DNA from: Simmondsia chinensis
Taxonomy: Eukaryota; Streptophyta; Magnoliopsida; Caryophyllales; Simmondsiaceae
Direction: 5' to 3'
Length of the DNA stretch: 64,000 bases
Assembly (NCBI GenBank): GCA_018398585.1
Contig: JAGTTD010000016.1
Span: 25,963,212-26,027,211 of the forward strand
Below the pieces are notes generated by a model, which was not told the origin of the DNA, did no database searches, and worked only from the letters and a program-made list of their open reading frames with translations. Shown in pieces: positions 11,955 to 22,636 of this stretch. The position numbers and the translations under genes were made by a program. Numbering within the stretch: position 1 is the first letter of the stretch; each line of letters begins with the position of its first letter.

Positions 11955-12213
11955 TGAGAGTGAGAGCATGTGCAACCCTCCATTGTAATAGACGGCAAAG
12001 ATTTGTTGGACATTAGAAAAAAAATAACAATTTAAGGTCAAGATTTGTTGATTATTGAAAAAATAAACAATTTTCTTCTCTTACCCTTTCTTTCTTTCTG
12101 CCCCATGAAAGGGTATAAGCCGTAAATTGTTATTTTTTTTAATGTGCAACAAATTTTGGTTGTCCATTAAAATGGAAGATCAGGATTTGCCCCTTTTACG
12201 CTCTCAGCCTCTC
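11955..12213. mobile_element. Hairpin MITE-like element
   Basis: The two ends are inverted copies: gagagtgagagc on the left and, read from the right, gagaggctgagagc. A stronger inner inverted repeat pairs about 11992-12037 with about 12122-12165 (atttgttg-acatta, then ataacaattta). No target duplication was found, so the superfamily is open. Confidence 0.5.
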
Positions 12214-12539
12214 ATAAAAATGTCACCCAAGAAGTTGCTGAATTTCTACAAAAAAACCAATAGATTCTGGCATAAAGTTTGCAGGAGCTACGTTTCATGT
12301 CTGCTATTTCTAGCGAAAGTTCATGAGATTCCTGCAAAGGATACTTAAGTTATAAAATTTAGATGGCTTAAATATTTTATTGTATATATTAAAAAAATAT
12401 CATATTATCTTAATAATTAAAGATTAAATCTCAAATATCCAAATATAAGTTCTCAATATTTTATGTTAGAATTCATTTAATCATCGACATTGCAAGGAAA
12501 ATGTCTCAAAATTACTTGGTATTTTAAGAAGAGAAGCCG

Positions 12540-12943
12540 TGAGGAGGCCGATCGATTGGGGTGGAGCTCGATTGATCGGGAAAGTTACATAAAAGAAGGA
12601 TGCCTGCAGTGAACGAGCCGATTGATCGGGAACCGCGTTTCCCACGCGGCTATAAATATGGACGTAGGGTTACGTCACAAGCAATCCAATATTCACGAGA
12701 GGTTTCCTAGCAGCGCCGCCAATAAAATTAGAGTGAGAGAGAGATATTGTAATTCTTCTTTTCAATTCAATAATAAAAGCTTCGATCTTCGCCCGTGGTT
12801 TTCTCCCCTTTCGATTGTAAAGGAGTTTCCACGTAAATCATTGTGTCGATTGTTTCTATTCTCTTTTAGTCCATTTATTTCTCGATTTGTCATGGTATTT
12901 GATTCGATTGCATACCGGGAGAATTATTTATTTCCGCACAGAC
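12540..12943 (+). repeat. LTR-like promoter/R-U5 remnant
   Basis: Holds three copies of a gatcgattgggg/gattgatcggga motif (12549-12640), a TATA-like box (ctataaatatgg, about 12650) and downstream a poly(A)-signal-like aataaaagc near 12771 followed by T-rich sequence. This layout resembles the promoter and R region of a plant LTR, but no second LTR was seen. An open frame at 12622-13116 runs into the SINE and has no recognisable domain. Confidence 0.35.
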
Positions 12944-12958
12944 ATTATCTAAAAATTT

Positions 12959-13097
12959 CTCCTTTCAGGTTGAAGGTCCTCGGAAACAGCCTCTCTTTAG
13001 GGTCCCACCCTGAAGGGGTAAGGCTGTGTACATCCTACCCTCCCCGACCCTGCTCACGCAGGAGCCCTTCAGACACTGAAACTGTTGTTATTGTTGT
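12959..13097 (+). mobile_element. SINE, 5'-truncated, with (TTG)n tail
   Basis: A 139-bp insertion bounded by a perfect 15-bp duplication attatctaaaaattt (12944-12958 and 13098-13112). It carries the family body (cctcggaaacagcctc, caccctgaaggggtaaggct, gtgtacatcc, ggagcccttcag) and ends ctgttgttattgttgt. The 5S-derived head present in the copies at 19021 and 29454 is missing. Confidence 0.85.
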
Positions 13098-13112
13098 ATT
13101 ATCTAAAAATTT

Positions 13113-16100
13113 TTGAATGTAAAAGTTATATTTTACGAGAAATTTTTATTATTAAATAATATTTTATTATGTTTCAATAGTTTTTATCATCGAGTATGGT
13201 AAATATTTGGCATTCATAGGCCGTGTTTGGCCCTTTTTTTTCCAGATAATTAGCGACAAAATCGCGAAACAAATAGACTACTGGCCAAGCGAGGCCTGTG
13301 TTTGGCGTTAACTGTTGATAGTTAACTATTGTTTGGAGTTAATTGATTAGTTGTTTCCTATTAATTAGTAGTTGAGTAATTAGCTTATCATTATATTGTA
13401 AATCAAAATGAACATGAGTAAATAAAAGTGCAAGTAAATGAAACAACACACGCTTAGGACGTAAACGAACCAAATGTTCAAAATTGACCGGGACTTATTC
13501 GTGTTCATTATAGGGGATTGATAACGTATTGAGCTCAGTTTGAGTAGCCACAATAAACTTAACAAGTTGAATTCAATCAAAGAGGTGCTCAACTCGTTAA
13601 CATTAGTGAAAAGTTTGATAAGGGCTCTTTAAGAGCTCATTGAGGGCTTATTTAAGCGATTATTAAGAGCTTGTTAACAGCTTGGTATTTAGCTAAAAAA
13701 TGGCTTTACAATGCTTCAATAGTAAATCGAATAATTTGACTTGACAGCGGTCACGACTCGACGGTAGGCTCAACTTGATTATGAGTTCGATTCGGTTTAG
13801 TCATAGGTTCAACTTTGTTAGATAACAAGTTGGATTAGGCTAGCAATCCAAGTTAAGCTAAGTATCAAACATACAAATGTCTTACCTTTGAACAAAAGTT
13901 TGCAAGCTCAATAGGGTTTCGTAAAACTCAAGCTTGATAATGGCTCCGTAGAAACTTGAGCTCGATAAGACTTTTCACCATAGGTACTAATATCAATAGA
14001 TAATTAGATATATTTTTGGCTACCTTGCTTCTTCAACAGCTATAAAAATTGAACAAGGGAAAAAGAAAGCAGGTGCGGGGAGCCACATGGAAATTTACTT
14101 GACATATTTGACTCATTTAAGTAATTAGATTGAAATCGAATTGGGTTAGGTTAACGTATTCTCATTACATTTAACTCATTTATAGAAATATGTGAAGTCT
14201 GTTCGAATATAAAAAAATATGTGAAGTTATTTGAGTTGTACAATATTGCTATATATACACAAAGATACGCACACACACACATACATACAGATATATTGTT
14301 ACTAAAAATATTACTAGATTGCGAGTTGGTATGCACAAAGTGAGTACGATCAGGTTGAGAACGGATGGGCAAGTAGCATTCGATAGTGCTGCTATGCGCT
14401 CCAATCACCTTTGACAAGTTACTTGCCAACCTTCTCTTTCATGGTTAATCTGCTCTCATTGCCTTTAATCAAGAGACTAAACAAAGATGCTCCCTCGTGA
14501 CCACTCACTCATTCCAAATCCTCTAACCTTAATCATCTGGCTGGGTCTAGGTGTTACTTGCCCATTTGACTCTGAGTTCCAAATTTGTCGTTTAAGCTTC
14601 GAATACACAGGTCTCTAAGAAGGACCCCAATTGTTACTCGCTAATTGTTCATACCTGGTACTATATACACATGTCAAGTAAAGGATAATGTTAAAGTGCC
14701 CACAAAGATACCTCATCGTAATTCTGTTATACTAAGTTAAAGCTCAAGCTAAAAGAGGAGCAATATTAACACCTTACATCACATACACCAAAAAGCACTC
14801 AACCCACTTAATAAACAAGGCAGACTTGGATCGACCGCTCAAGACTACTAATACGAGTGTATATGACCAACCCAAGCCTTATTTAGGCTCATCATAGTCT
14901 GAGGCTTTGTTGAGCTCGAACCTAGCCCGACGAACTTCGAGCTCACCGCACCTTATATATAGGCTCATTTAAGCTCAATCTACGCTTGTTTGGACTTGTT
15001 TGGGTTTGATTTCGGCTTATTGAGACTCAAATTTGGCTCAGTTAGGCATATTCAGGCTAATAAGTTGTATCATAATAGGCTCAATAATCTGGACTTGTTT
15101 AGGCTCGTAAGCTTACGAACTCATTACTCAAGCATAGTGGAATCTTATAGCTAACAAGCCGACTTGGCTCATTTAAACTCATAATTAGTTAAAATAATGT
15201 ATATGTAAATAAACCACAACACTTTCAGTTTAGAGACCGATAGTCTCCCAAAACAACCAATTTATTGCAGAAATTATTATTATTTAGGATTATTGTAGAG
15301 GCCTATAAAAACAGTTGTTTGTACCAAGGTTTGGTAGGGGAAAAGCATGGAGAGCAACATAGGCAGGTACAGTGTGAGTCTTAACACTCGTGTAATACCT
15401 ATGTCCCTATCATGTTTCACTTTATGGATGTAGGTTTCGACCAAATCATATAAATCCGATATTCTAATTTTTTTTGTCAATCCCTTTATTTGAATTTGCT
15501 ATTTCGATTTATGATTCGGCGTTCATGGATGTCCTCACAAACACCACAACTTTACCTGCCAGATTCTATTCCAGAACTAAATAAACATGCGAACGGAAAG
15601 ACGAAAGCGATAGAAAACGCGCAAGGCATATATCCACAATCACAACGCCGCCAATATGGTCAAAAAATTATATATAAATAGTAGAGCCAAAATCTGACAC
15701 GACACGATAATATGATACAAATACAATATAAAAATAGTGGGTTTACATCAGAATTTTTGAAGCCGGATTTAATTTGGGTTGGCATATTTAACTCGTTTAG
15801 GTAATTAGGTTAAATTTATGTTTGAATTCGGTAGTAGAAGCCATAAGGTGTACTATAGACATGCTTGTATATTGACAAACTACTATCTAATTAAAAATAT
15901 ATAGTTGCCCAAATAATTAAATGGGCAGTCCGCAACTTTTTTTGTTGATAATTAAGCTTAATATCATAAAGAAAGTCTCTACAATATAAATAAAGTAAAA
16001 GAAAAAAAATAAAATAATATCTCAAGAAGAAAAGCCACAAGTTGGAAGCGCAACATAGGCAAAGCAAAGCATGGCCCTTCCGCCTTTGCCCATGGTCCGT

Positions 16101-16240
16101 GACAGGGACCACTGCTAAAAGAGAGTTTAAGGAGCACTAGAAAATGGTAGTCCGCAACTTACCCGTTTATCATTTGGACTGGGTTAGGGTAGAGAATTCC
16201 GAACTTGTTTAAGAAGCGGGTTAGGTTCAAATTAACTCTT
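13113..16240. other. Intergenic, degenerate repeats, no gene
   Basis: Short open frames only, none with a recognisable domain. Blocks at about 13480-13970 and 14850-15200 are built from loosely repeated phrases such as gctcaa, gagctc and cttgtttgg, a common form of decayed transposon DNA in plants. A short CA repeat lies near 14270, and 15690-15830 carries cgacacgac-type sequence. A transposon end (ggccgtgtttggccc) lies near 13219. Confidence 0.4.
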
Positions 16241-16243
16241 TGT

Positions 16244-16250
16244 TATAAAA
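16244..16250 (+). promoter_or_regulatory. Candidate TATA box of LIFEGUARD gene
   Basis: TATAAAA lies 238 bp upstream of the start codon at 16488. If used, transcription would start near 16275 and leave a 5' leader of about 210 bases. The choice rests on sequence and position only. Confidence 0.4.
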
Positions 16251-16487
16251 CCCCTCGTATAACATAAACTGAAACATAAACATAAGCATTTGCACAAACA
16301 CGACACGATATATTCCAAAGCAGAATCTCCACTTGTCTTTCTAACACCCATCTTCAGCTTTACGCAACGCGCTGAGAATCTTTTCCCTCCCTTCTTATTT
16401 AACCTCCACCAATTCCCTCCCAACCCTATTGTCACTCCAAAAATAATAATAATAAGAAAATAAATAAAATTTAAATTACAAAAAAAT

Positions 16488-19400
16488 ATGATGTGGCAGC
16501 GGAAAAATGACGTGGAGGGTGGCAGCAATGGCGGCAGGTCGGAGCGGCTGTACCCGGTGATGATGGAGAGGGTGGAGCTGCGGTGGCTCTTCATAAGAAA
16601 AGTTTACTGTATTCTTACTCTCCAGCTGCTCTCCACCATCGCCGTTGCCTCTCTCGTCGTCTTCGTTCACCCGGTGGCTCACTTCTTCGTCTCGTCTGCG
16701 GCCGGGCTCGCAGTGTATATCATCCTCCTCATCACCCCCTTCATTGGTGGGTCTCAACTTGTTATGGACCGTTTTTGGTTTAAGTGTAAATAAGTCGAGT
16801 CAAATCGAGTCTGCTGAGCAGTTGAGTCATTGTGTGCCGGTTATTGAGCTAATATTGAGCAATAACTAAGTTTTTAATGAGCTTTTAACCATTTGTGCAA
16901 GCACTCCCATGTTTAAACTCAACTTACTATATTCGAATCCTTAAAATATATGTCCAATTTGAATACAATAAAAATCTATTTAACCATGAAAACAGTTGTT
17001 TTGAACGCAGTAAAAATCTATTTAACCATAAAAACAATTGTTTATATTATACTTTAGAAGTTGGGTTAACTTTTTAGAGTGATTTACGCCAAAATACCTA
17101 TACTTTTTTCATTATTTTAATTTAATCATTTTACAATTTATATTGTATCAATTTAGTCATCTCATCAACTTATAGTTAAGTTATTGACTTAATTTTTAAT
17201 GGCACAATCAAATTATATCCAAGTAACCCACTACAAATTTATCCGTTGACTCAATTTAACTGAACCCATAGCCAAAACATTAAAAATTTGATTGACAACT
17301 TAACTTAAATTTTACTATAAGGACCTTTACCGTAAATAACCTAATTTTTTATTATATATATTATTGTATCTAAATGTTCTTATACTTTTATACTTATACT
17401 TTATGCTGTTATGCTTCTCATGTTGGGAGTACTCTGTGACAGTCTTCCTATAAGGTAGCACCTTGAAAGGCTAAGGCTGCGTACATCTCTCCCCCTAGAC
17501 CCTGCATATGAGGGAGCCCGTGAGACATTGGATCGGTTGTTGTTGTATTGTATTTAAATTGAATTGATGAAGTATTTTCTTTAGCTTACTTGTGTGGTTT
17601 GTGTGTGTTGTAGTGTTGTGTCCATTGTACTACTACCATGACCGGCATCCTGTGAATTACTTGCTTCTTGGAATCTTCACTATCTCTCTTGCTTTTGCCA
17701 TTGGCCTCACTTGTGCATTTACTAGTGGTGAGTTTTAACCCTTTTCTCGATATTTTGATCTGTTTGGATGTTCAGCTTTTATAAAATTAAGAACGTAAGT
17801 GATTGATTTGAATAAGTTCATTAGAGATTATTTCAGAGAAAAGAAGAAACGAGAGACTAATTTGAAAAAAAAAAAAAAAGAAACTTACAAATATTAAGGA
17901 CATATAGAGTAAATAGTTCGTTTTAAACAGTAACGTCTAACCTATTTAGGTTGTATTTCTATTGTCGTGTTAGACTCTATTAACCCTTGTGTTGGAATAT
18001 TAAACTATCCCTGAAACTTCACCCATCAGTTTAAGTTTTTGGGAAAGTTGGTTCCTTGACATGGTATTAGAGCCTTGTTGACTAATAAGTCACGAGTTCG
18101 AATCCCAACAGCCCCCACTTTCAATATTAAGACAAATTAAGCACCAAGAATGAGGTGGGCCTGTGCATTGTCCATGCTTCAAGTCCAAATGGCATTCGCA
18201 TGAGGAGGCATGTTAGAGTATAAAACTATTCCTATAACTTTACCCATCAACTTTATCTTTTGGCAAAATTGGTTTTATGACAGTACATTCAATTCTTTTT
18301 TTACTTTTGACTAGTAAATTGTAAAAGATAAGCAATGGCGTGACTTATTAATACCCTTAGAATTAAAGTTTCATAAAACGATTTGTAGGTTGTGTTAACT
18401 TGTACGCCGAAAGATAAGGTTTCAATTGTTAGCTTTTCAAATTCTAAGACTAGTTTTATGATCAATGACAGTTCTGTAATGTTTTGAAATAGTAATTTCG
18501 TGTTATATTCGTATTACATTGGGAGTCCTCGGAAACAGTCTCCCTTCTAGGCAACCTCCAGAAGAGGGAATGCTGCGTACATCTACCTTTCCTAGATGCC
18601 CTTGAGGCACTGGGTGGGGTTGTTGTACATTATCATATTACATCGACCTTTATTTCACCAACAACTTTTTATTTCTTACAGGTAAAGTGATATTAGAGTC
18701 GGCGATCTCAACAACTGCAGTAGTTGTGAGCCTAACGTTGTACACATTCTGGGCAGCAAGGAGAGGCCATGATTTCCATTTCCTTGGTCCCTTCTTGTTC
18801 GGGGCCGTGTTCGTCCTCCTTACTTTTGCTATAATTCAGGTACAGTCGTATGCTCGTATATTGATGTAAACGAACTAAATCAACACTTGGTAGCTCATTA
18901 TTTAGCTCGCATCACTTAGGTACACTTTATTATAATCCGATGAATTTCGATTAGAATTTAATCTTTTGCTATTGTATATGATTCTGGTAATCATACGCAT
19001 CCTGTTAGCTTACCAAAGAGGGCACCAATACGCCGTCGCTGGATCCTATTAGAACTTTAAAGTTAAGCGTGCTTGAGCAAGAGCAATTCCAGGATGGGTG
19101 ACCTCCTAGGAAGTCCTCATCTTCAGGTTGGGGGCACTCGGAAACAACATCTCTTCAAATTAATACCCTGAAGGGGGAAGGCTGTGTACATCCGTCCCCC
19201 TAGACCCTGTGTAAGCGGGAGCCCTTGAGGCATTGGGTATATGCTCCTTTTGCTATACGCATCTTGTTAGCTTACAAAAAAGAGTGTTCATATTTCGATA
19301 GATGGGGTCCTATAGAATATTGTTGGAATTATAGGTCATGTTAGCATCTTTTTGGTAAGAAAGTTCCAAATATTAGTTGAAGGCCACCTATACATTATCG

Positions 19401-20115
19401 AAATATATTCTAGGTTTTCATGTTCTGACCAGAATTTACTTGATTCTGACTTCGTGTACCTAATAAAATTATGAAAGTTTATGTACTTTACTACTTTATT
19501 GTATATGTTAAAATATTATTACTACTTTATTGTATATGTTAAAATATTATTACTATTTTAATGTATACGTTAAAATGTTACTAAGAGATAGAAAAATAAA
19601 CCCGAGGATACTTGGGCCTATTTCGTATCATTTCTGTTTGCACTTTTGGATTTTTAAGTAAATAAGAACAAGATGTTAAAATCGATTTTTTTCTTATTTT
19701 TAGTTTTTTGTTTTTGAGTTTAAATCAAATTAGAAAAACAAAAAAGCTAAGAACCGAAAAATAAGAAAAAACCACTTCCAAATTATGATTTTCAGTCTCT
19801 CAAAATTCAAAATTACAAATAAAAACCAATAACAAACATGCATTAAGTGATAGATTCGCTAATTATTACATCATGTAACTAACTTTCATTTAATTCCGGG
19901 TATGTCAGGTATTTTTCCCGTTGGGCAAGATCACGGTGATGATATACGGTTGCATAGCGTCCATAATATTCAGCGGGTATATAATATATGATACGGATAA
20001 CCTAATAAAGCGTTACACCTACGACGATTATATATGGGCTGCCGTTTGCTTGTACCTCGACGTCATTAACCTCTTCCTCTCTTTACTATCCTTGTTTAGA
20101 GCCGCTGAAAGGTGA
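16488..20115 (+). CDS. LIFEGUARD / BAX inhibitor-1 family membrane protein
   Basis: Four exons: 16488-16746, 17614-17727, 18682-18839 and 19909-20115, all with GT-AG introns and matching phases, giving 245 residues, the usual length of plant LIFEGUARD proteins. The family (TMBIM / BI-1-like) forms multi-spanning proteins of internal membranes that act as calcium leak channels and restrain cell death. Visible features are a short basic N-terminus with LYPVMMERVELRWLFIRKVY, then seven hydrophobic stretches. The C-terminal part has the hallmark IIYDTDNLIKRYTYDDYIW and LYLDVINLF; Asp205, Asp207 and Asp228 include the acidic residues thought to gate the channel in the family. The first Met is followed directly by a second; either could be used. 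All three introns contain SINE copies, and intron 2 also holds a TRIM. Which paralogue this is cannot be said from the window. Confidence 0.93.
17421..17548 (+). mobile_element. SINE copy in LIFEGUARD intron 1
   Basis: Diverged body (gttgggagtactctgtgacagtc, ctaaggctgcgtacatctc, gagggagcccgtgagacattgg) ending gttgttgttgtattg. The 5S-like head is absent and no clear target duplication was found. Confidence 0.75.
17990..18282 (+). mobile_element. TRIM (miniature LTR retroelement) in intron 2
   Basis: Two 72-bp direct repeats, 17990-18061 and 18211-18282, both start TGTTRG and end TGACA and are about 78% identical. The first is followed directly by TGGTATTAGAGCC, one base from the initiator-Met primer binding site used by the copia and gypsy elements here. 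The second is preceded by the purine stretch tgaggaggca. Total length is only 293 bp with no coding frame. No matching target duplication remains. Confidence 0.72.
18520..18635 (+). mobile_element. SINE copy in LIFEGUARD intron 2
   Basis: 5'-truncated copy starting tgggagtcctcggaaacag and ending gggttgttg. The 8-bp tattacat at 18512-18519 and 18636-18643 is a likely target duplication. Confidence 0.75.
19021..19254 (+). mobile_element. 5S rRNA-derived SINE, near full length
   Basis: The first about 105 bp match plant 5S rRNA with scattered changes (ggatcctattagaact, aagttaagcgtgcttga, caggatgggtgacctcct, gaagtcctc). A SINE body (gggcactcggaaacaac, accctgaagggggaaggct, gtgtacatccgtcccc, cgggagcccttgaggcattg) follows directly. 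The insertion sits between long near-identical duplications, atacgcatcctgttagctta (18993 on) and atacgcatcttgttagctta (19255 on), each running to about 28-30 bp. The (TTG)n tail is eroded. Confidence 0.88.
19491..19583 (+). repeat. 31-bp tandem repeat, three copies
   Basis: Units start at 19491, 19522 and 19553 (ctactttattgtatatgtta...). The first two are identical; the third has four changes. It lies in LIFEGUARD intron 3. Confidence 0.8.
19614..19825. mobile_element. MITE-like element in LIFEGUARD intron 3
   Basis: Starts gggcctatttcgtatcat and ends in a loosely inverted counterpart (ccaataacaaacatgcat). It resembles the element at 31154-31383 in its start and in its A/T-rich interior. Boundaries are approximate. 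Confidence 0.4.
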
Positions 20116-20742
20116 ACAGTATACGAAGTAGAAATTGAACATGTCGAATAACGTATTTTTAGACTTTAAGATTCAGCTTGCTTCGATATTTTTTCATTCT
20201 TCAGCTAGCGTGAAGCATCTCCTCTTCGATTTTGATTATGGGTTTTACAGATCTTGCCTGTCTTCTTGTTCGTCCATTTTGTATTAATGTAGAGCACCAT
20301 ATAAAAAAGATGAAGGTGAACATAGTTTTAGCATTAGTTTTAAGGATTACGATGTAATGGTTTATGTATGCACCAATAACGATACGAATAGACTCGTTGT
20401 AAATATTGTAACATAAATGATTGTTGTACTTTAAATTTACGTTCTAAACAGTTGATTTGTGAACACGCGTGTTCCTTTTTGAAAGATTGTACTTACAATA
20501 TTTATAATTTAAGGAGATTGATTTTGCAATCCCGTTGCCAATAAGAGAGCTTTTTGAATGATGATTGATGTATAAGGTGAGAGGTGAATTTTAAAAGAAA
20601 GTCTGGTTTACACTATTATCAGTAGTAATTTGGATGGTATGGAAGAAAAGGAACCGAGTGCTTATTGAAGGGGAGAATTTGAATATTTGGATAATCACAA
20701 ATCATTAAAGGATAACCGATCATCATATGAATAAAAGGGATG
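20116..20742 (+). other. 3' UTR and downstream of LIFEGUARD gene
   Basis: No gene. The first about 300 bases probably form the 3' untranslated region; T- and TGTA-rich sequence near 20395-20420 could direct polyadenylation. Confidence 0.4.
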
Positions 20743-20756
20743 ATGTTTTATTCTTA

Positions 20757-21385
20757 CAACAACAACAACAAATCCAGTGCCTTGAAGGACTCCCGCCTAA
20801 GTAGGGATTTGGGGGGGCGGGGGGGTTACACAACCTTACCCTTTTGTGGTGTTACCTTAAAGGAAGGCTATGAATGGGGACCTCCAACCTAAAAAGCATA
20901 AAGCACAAAGTACAAAAGTATAAAGGCATAAACGATTGCAAGCATCTAAACCAAGAGTACAAGAGCAAACAAAGCAAGCAACTATAAAGCAGATAGAAAG
21001 CAAATAGTAGCAAAAGGCAATAAAATAGCTTCTGCCATATCAAGTTAATCAAACAAGCCTATATCTAATAGCGTAAGGGCACTAGTTGCTAGCTAAAATA
21101 TGCTCCTCAATTCTAAACTGTCACATTGGCTACCTCTATACTTGCTCTCCACTGAGCTTTATCTAAGGTCATCTCCTTTTGTAGGTTTAAGTGGGTGAGT
21201 TCGTTTCGGATTGTCTTCATCCATCTCTTTTTTGGCTTGCCTCTCCCTCTCCTCCCTATTGTAGTATGGAGTTATTCGCATCTCCTAACAGGGGCAGTGA
21301 TCGGTCTCCTGCTAATATATCCAAACACTGCAAACGTTGCTTCCTTAATTTATCTTCGATCAAGGCCACGCCCAATTTGCTTCTT
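20757..21385 (-). mobile_element. 5'-truncated RTE-type LINE with SINE-like tail
   Basis: A 629-bp insertion on the - strand between 14-bp duplications atgttttattctta (20743-20756) and atgttttattccta (21386-21399). Its 5' part encodes, with frame breaks, the conserved C-terminal tail of plant RTE LINE proteins: IEDKLRKQRLQC, then RERQAKKEMDEDNPKRTHPL. Its 3' part (about 20757-20890) is the same module as in the SINEs: ggttggaggtccccattc, gggtaaggttgtgtaacc, ggcgggagtccttcaaggca, ending (TTG)n. One pair of duplications encloses both parts, so they moved as one molecule. Confidence 0.82.
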
Positions 21386-21599
21386 ATGTTTTATTCCTAT
21401 CAGTTATCAAATAAGTGACACAGTTGAATCAAACAACCAATTTACGAAAAATAGAATAACTAATCTTTTGGAAACAAAATTTTTCTTCATGATCAATGAA
21501 TATTATTGTTGATAGCCAAATTTTTTAGGAACATGAGACATATCGAGGGATAGGAATTTAAAATCAAAAACAAATTAAAATGTTTGTTAAGAATTGTTG

Positions 21600-21745
21600 A
21601 GGGCTGTACATGTGAGTTTTGTAGAATCACACATTAGAGTTTAAAGAGAAAAGATTAATAAATAAACCTAGTGGATTACTCTACCTAAAGCCATTTGGTT
21701 TTATGATGGAACCTCATTTGGGCTTATATGTGGACCTCATGTATA
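21600..21745 (+). repeat. Dispersed repeat, related to 28985-29140
   Basis: Shares a phrase order with 28985-29140: a run ending gattaataaataaacctagtgg, then actctacctaa, then atttggttttatgatgga. It may be an LTR of a small LTR element; boundaries and type are uncertain. Confidence 0.4.
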
Positions 21746-22278
21746 CTAGCTCTGTGACTCGGGATTGCCAAAAGGCCTTGTCAAATTTAAGAAGAATAGA
21801 GTGATGCAACGAAATCCCAAGATTGAGACTTGCTTCTCATATAGAAGAGGAAGATTCCATGATCGTGAATCCCTAGACTGAAACTTACTACTTGTATAGT
21901 AAAGCAAACTTCTCGCTTTCCAGTTGCAAAAGGCAACGTGTTTCGATAAAAGATCAAGAAGCACATTATGTTTTGGAAAAAAAGAGAAAATATTGAGTTC
22001 ATCGATAGTTGCCACATTATCCACCATGTCATCTGTTTAATTGCTATATAATCTAGCACATATCATCTTTCAGTTGTCACATCATAATTCCAGCCGCCTG
22101 TTACATAATTGTTGCCGTTCTTCATTTCTTTTTTTTACTTTTCTTTTTCTTCTTGCCTTTTTTGAAGTATGTTGCCATTTTGTGTATACAATAAACATAA
22201 TGCCTTTCTTGACATTTTTCCCCTAACATTCTCCAGCTTCGAAATAGGCTCCCATTGCTTAGAACTAAGCTCTTATTT

Positions 22279-22606
22279 TGATACACTAAGAATTAAGAAT
22301 AGGAAGAACAAGTAAGAACAATTAAAGTATTTGTAAATTGAAGAACAAGAAGAGAGTTGAGGGAGAGAAAGAATTAGAGAAATTGGAGGGAGAAAGAGAA
22401 TTTGAGTTTATTCATTTGCATGCCATTCACAATACAACATTTTCCCTTTTATATGATGTCTAACTGTCTGAACAACTTGGCTCTAACAACTTCAACTACT
22501 TCACATGTGGCCTAATTACTCCTTAATATGGTTTAGTACAAGAATTACAAGAATGAAATACAAGTAATGCTTTAAATTCCTCATATAACTACTTCTTGCT
22601 GTATCA
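22279..22606 (-). repeat. Gypsy 3' LTR
   Basis: 328 bp with inverted termini TGATACA...TGTATCA. On the - strand a short purine stretch, gaggggctat, lies just before it (22607-22616) and is the probable polypurine tract. Confidence 0.93.
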
Positions 22607-22636
22607 ATAGCCCCTCGGTGAACTTCACACTTGTCC

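Noticed and set aside
12622..13116. 164-codon open frame as a gene
   Set aside because: It runs through an LTR-like stretch and into a SINE, with no domain; it is a chance frame.
18062..18110. A tRNA gene or tRNA-derived SINE head
   Set aside because: The ggtatcagagcc- and ggttcgaatccc-like strings are better explained by the primer binding site and interior of the TRIM; no cloverleaf fits.
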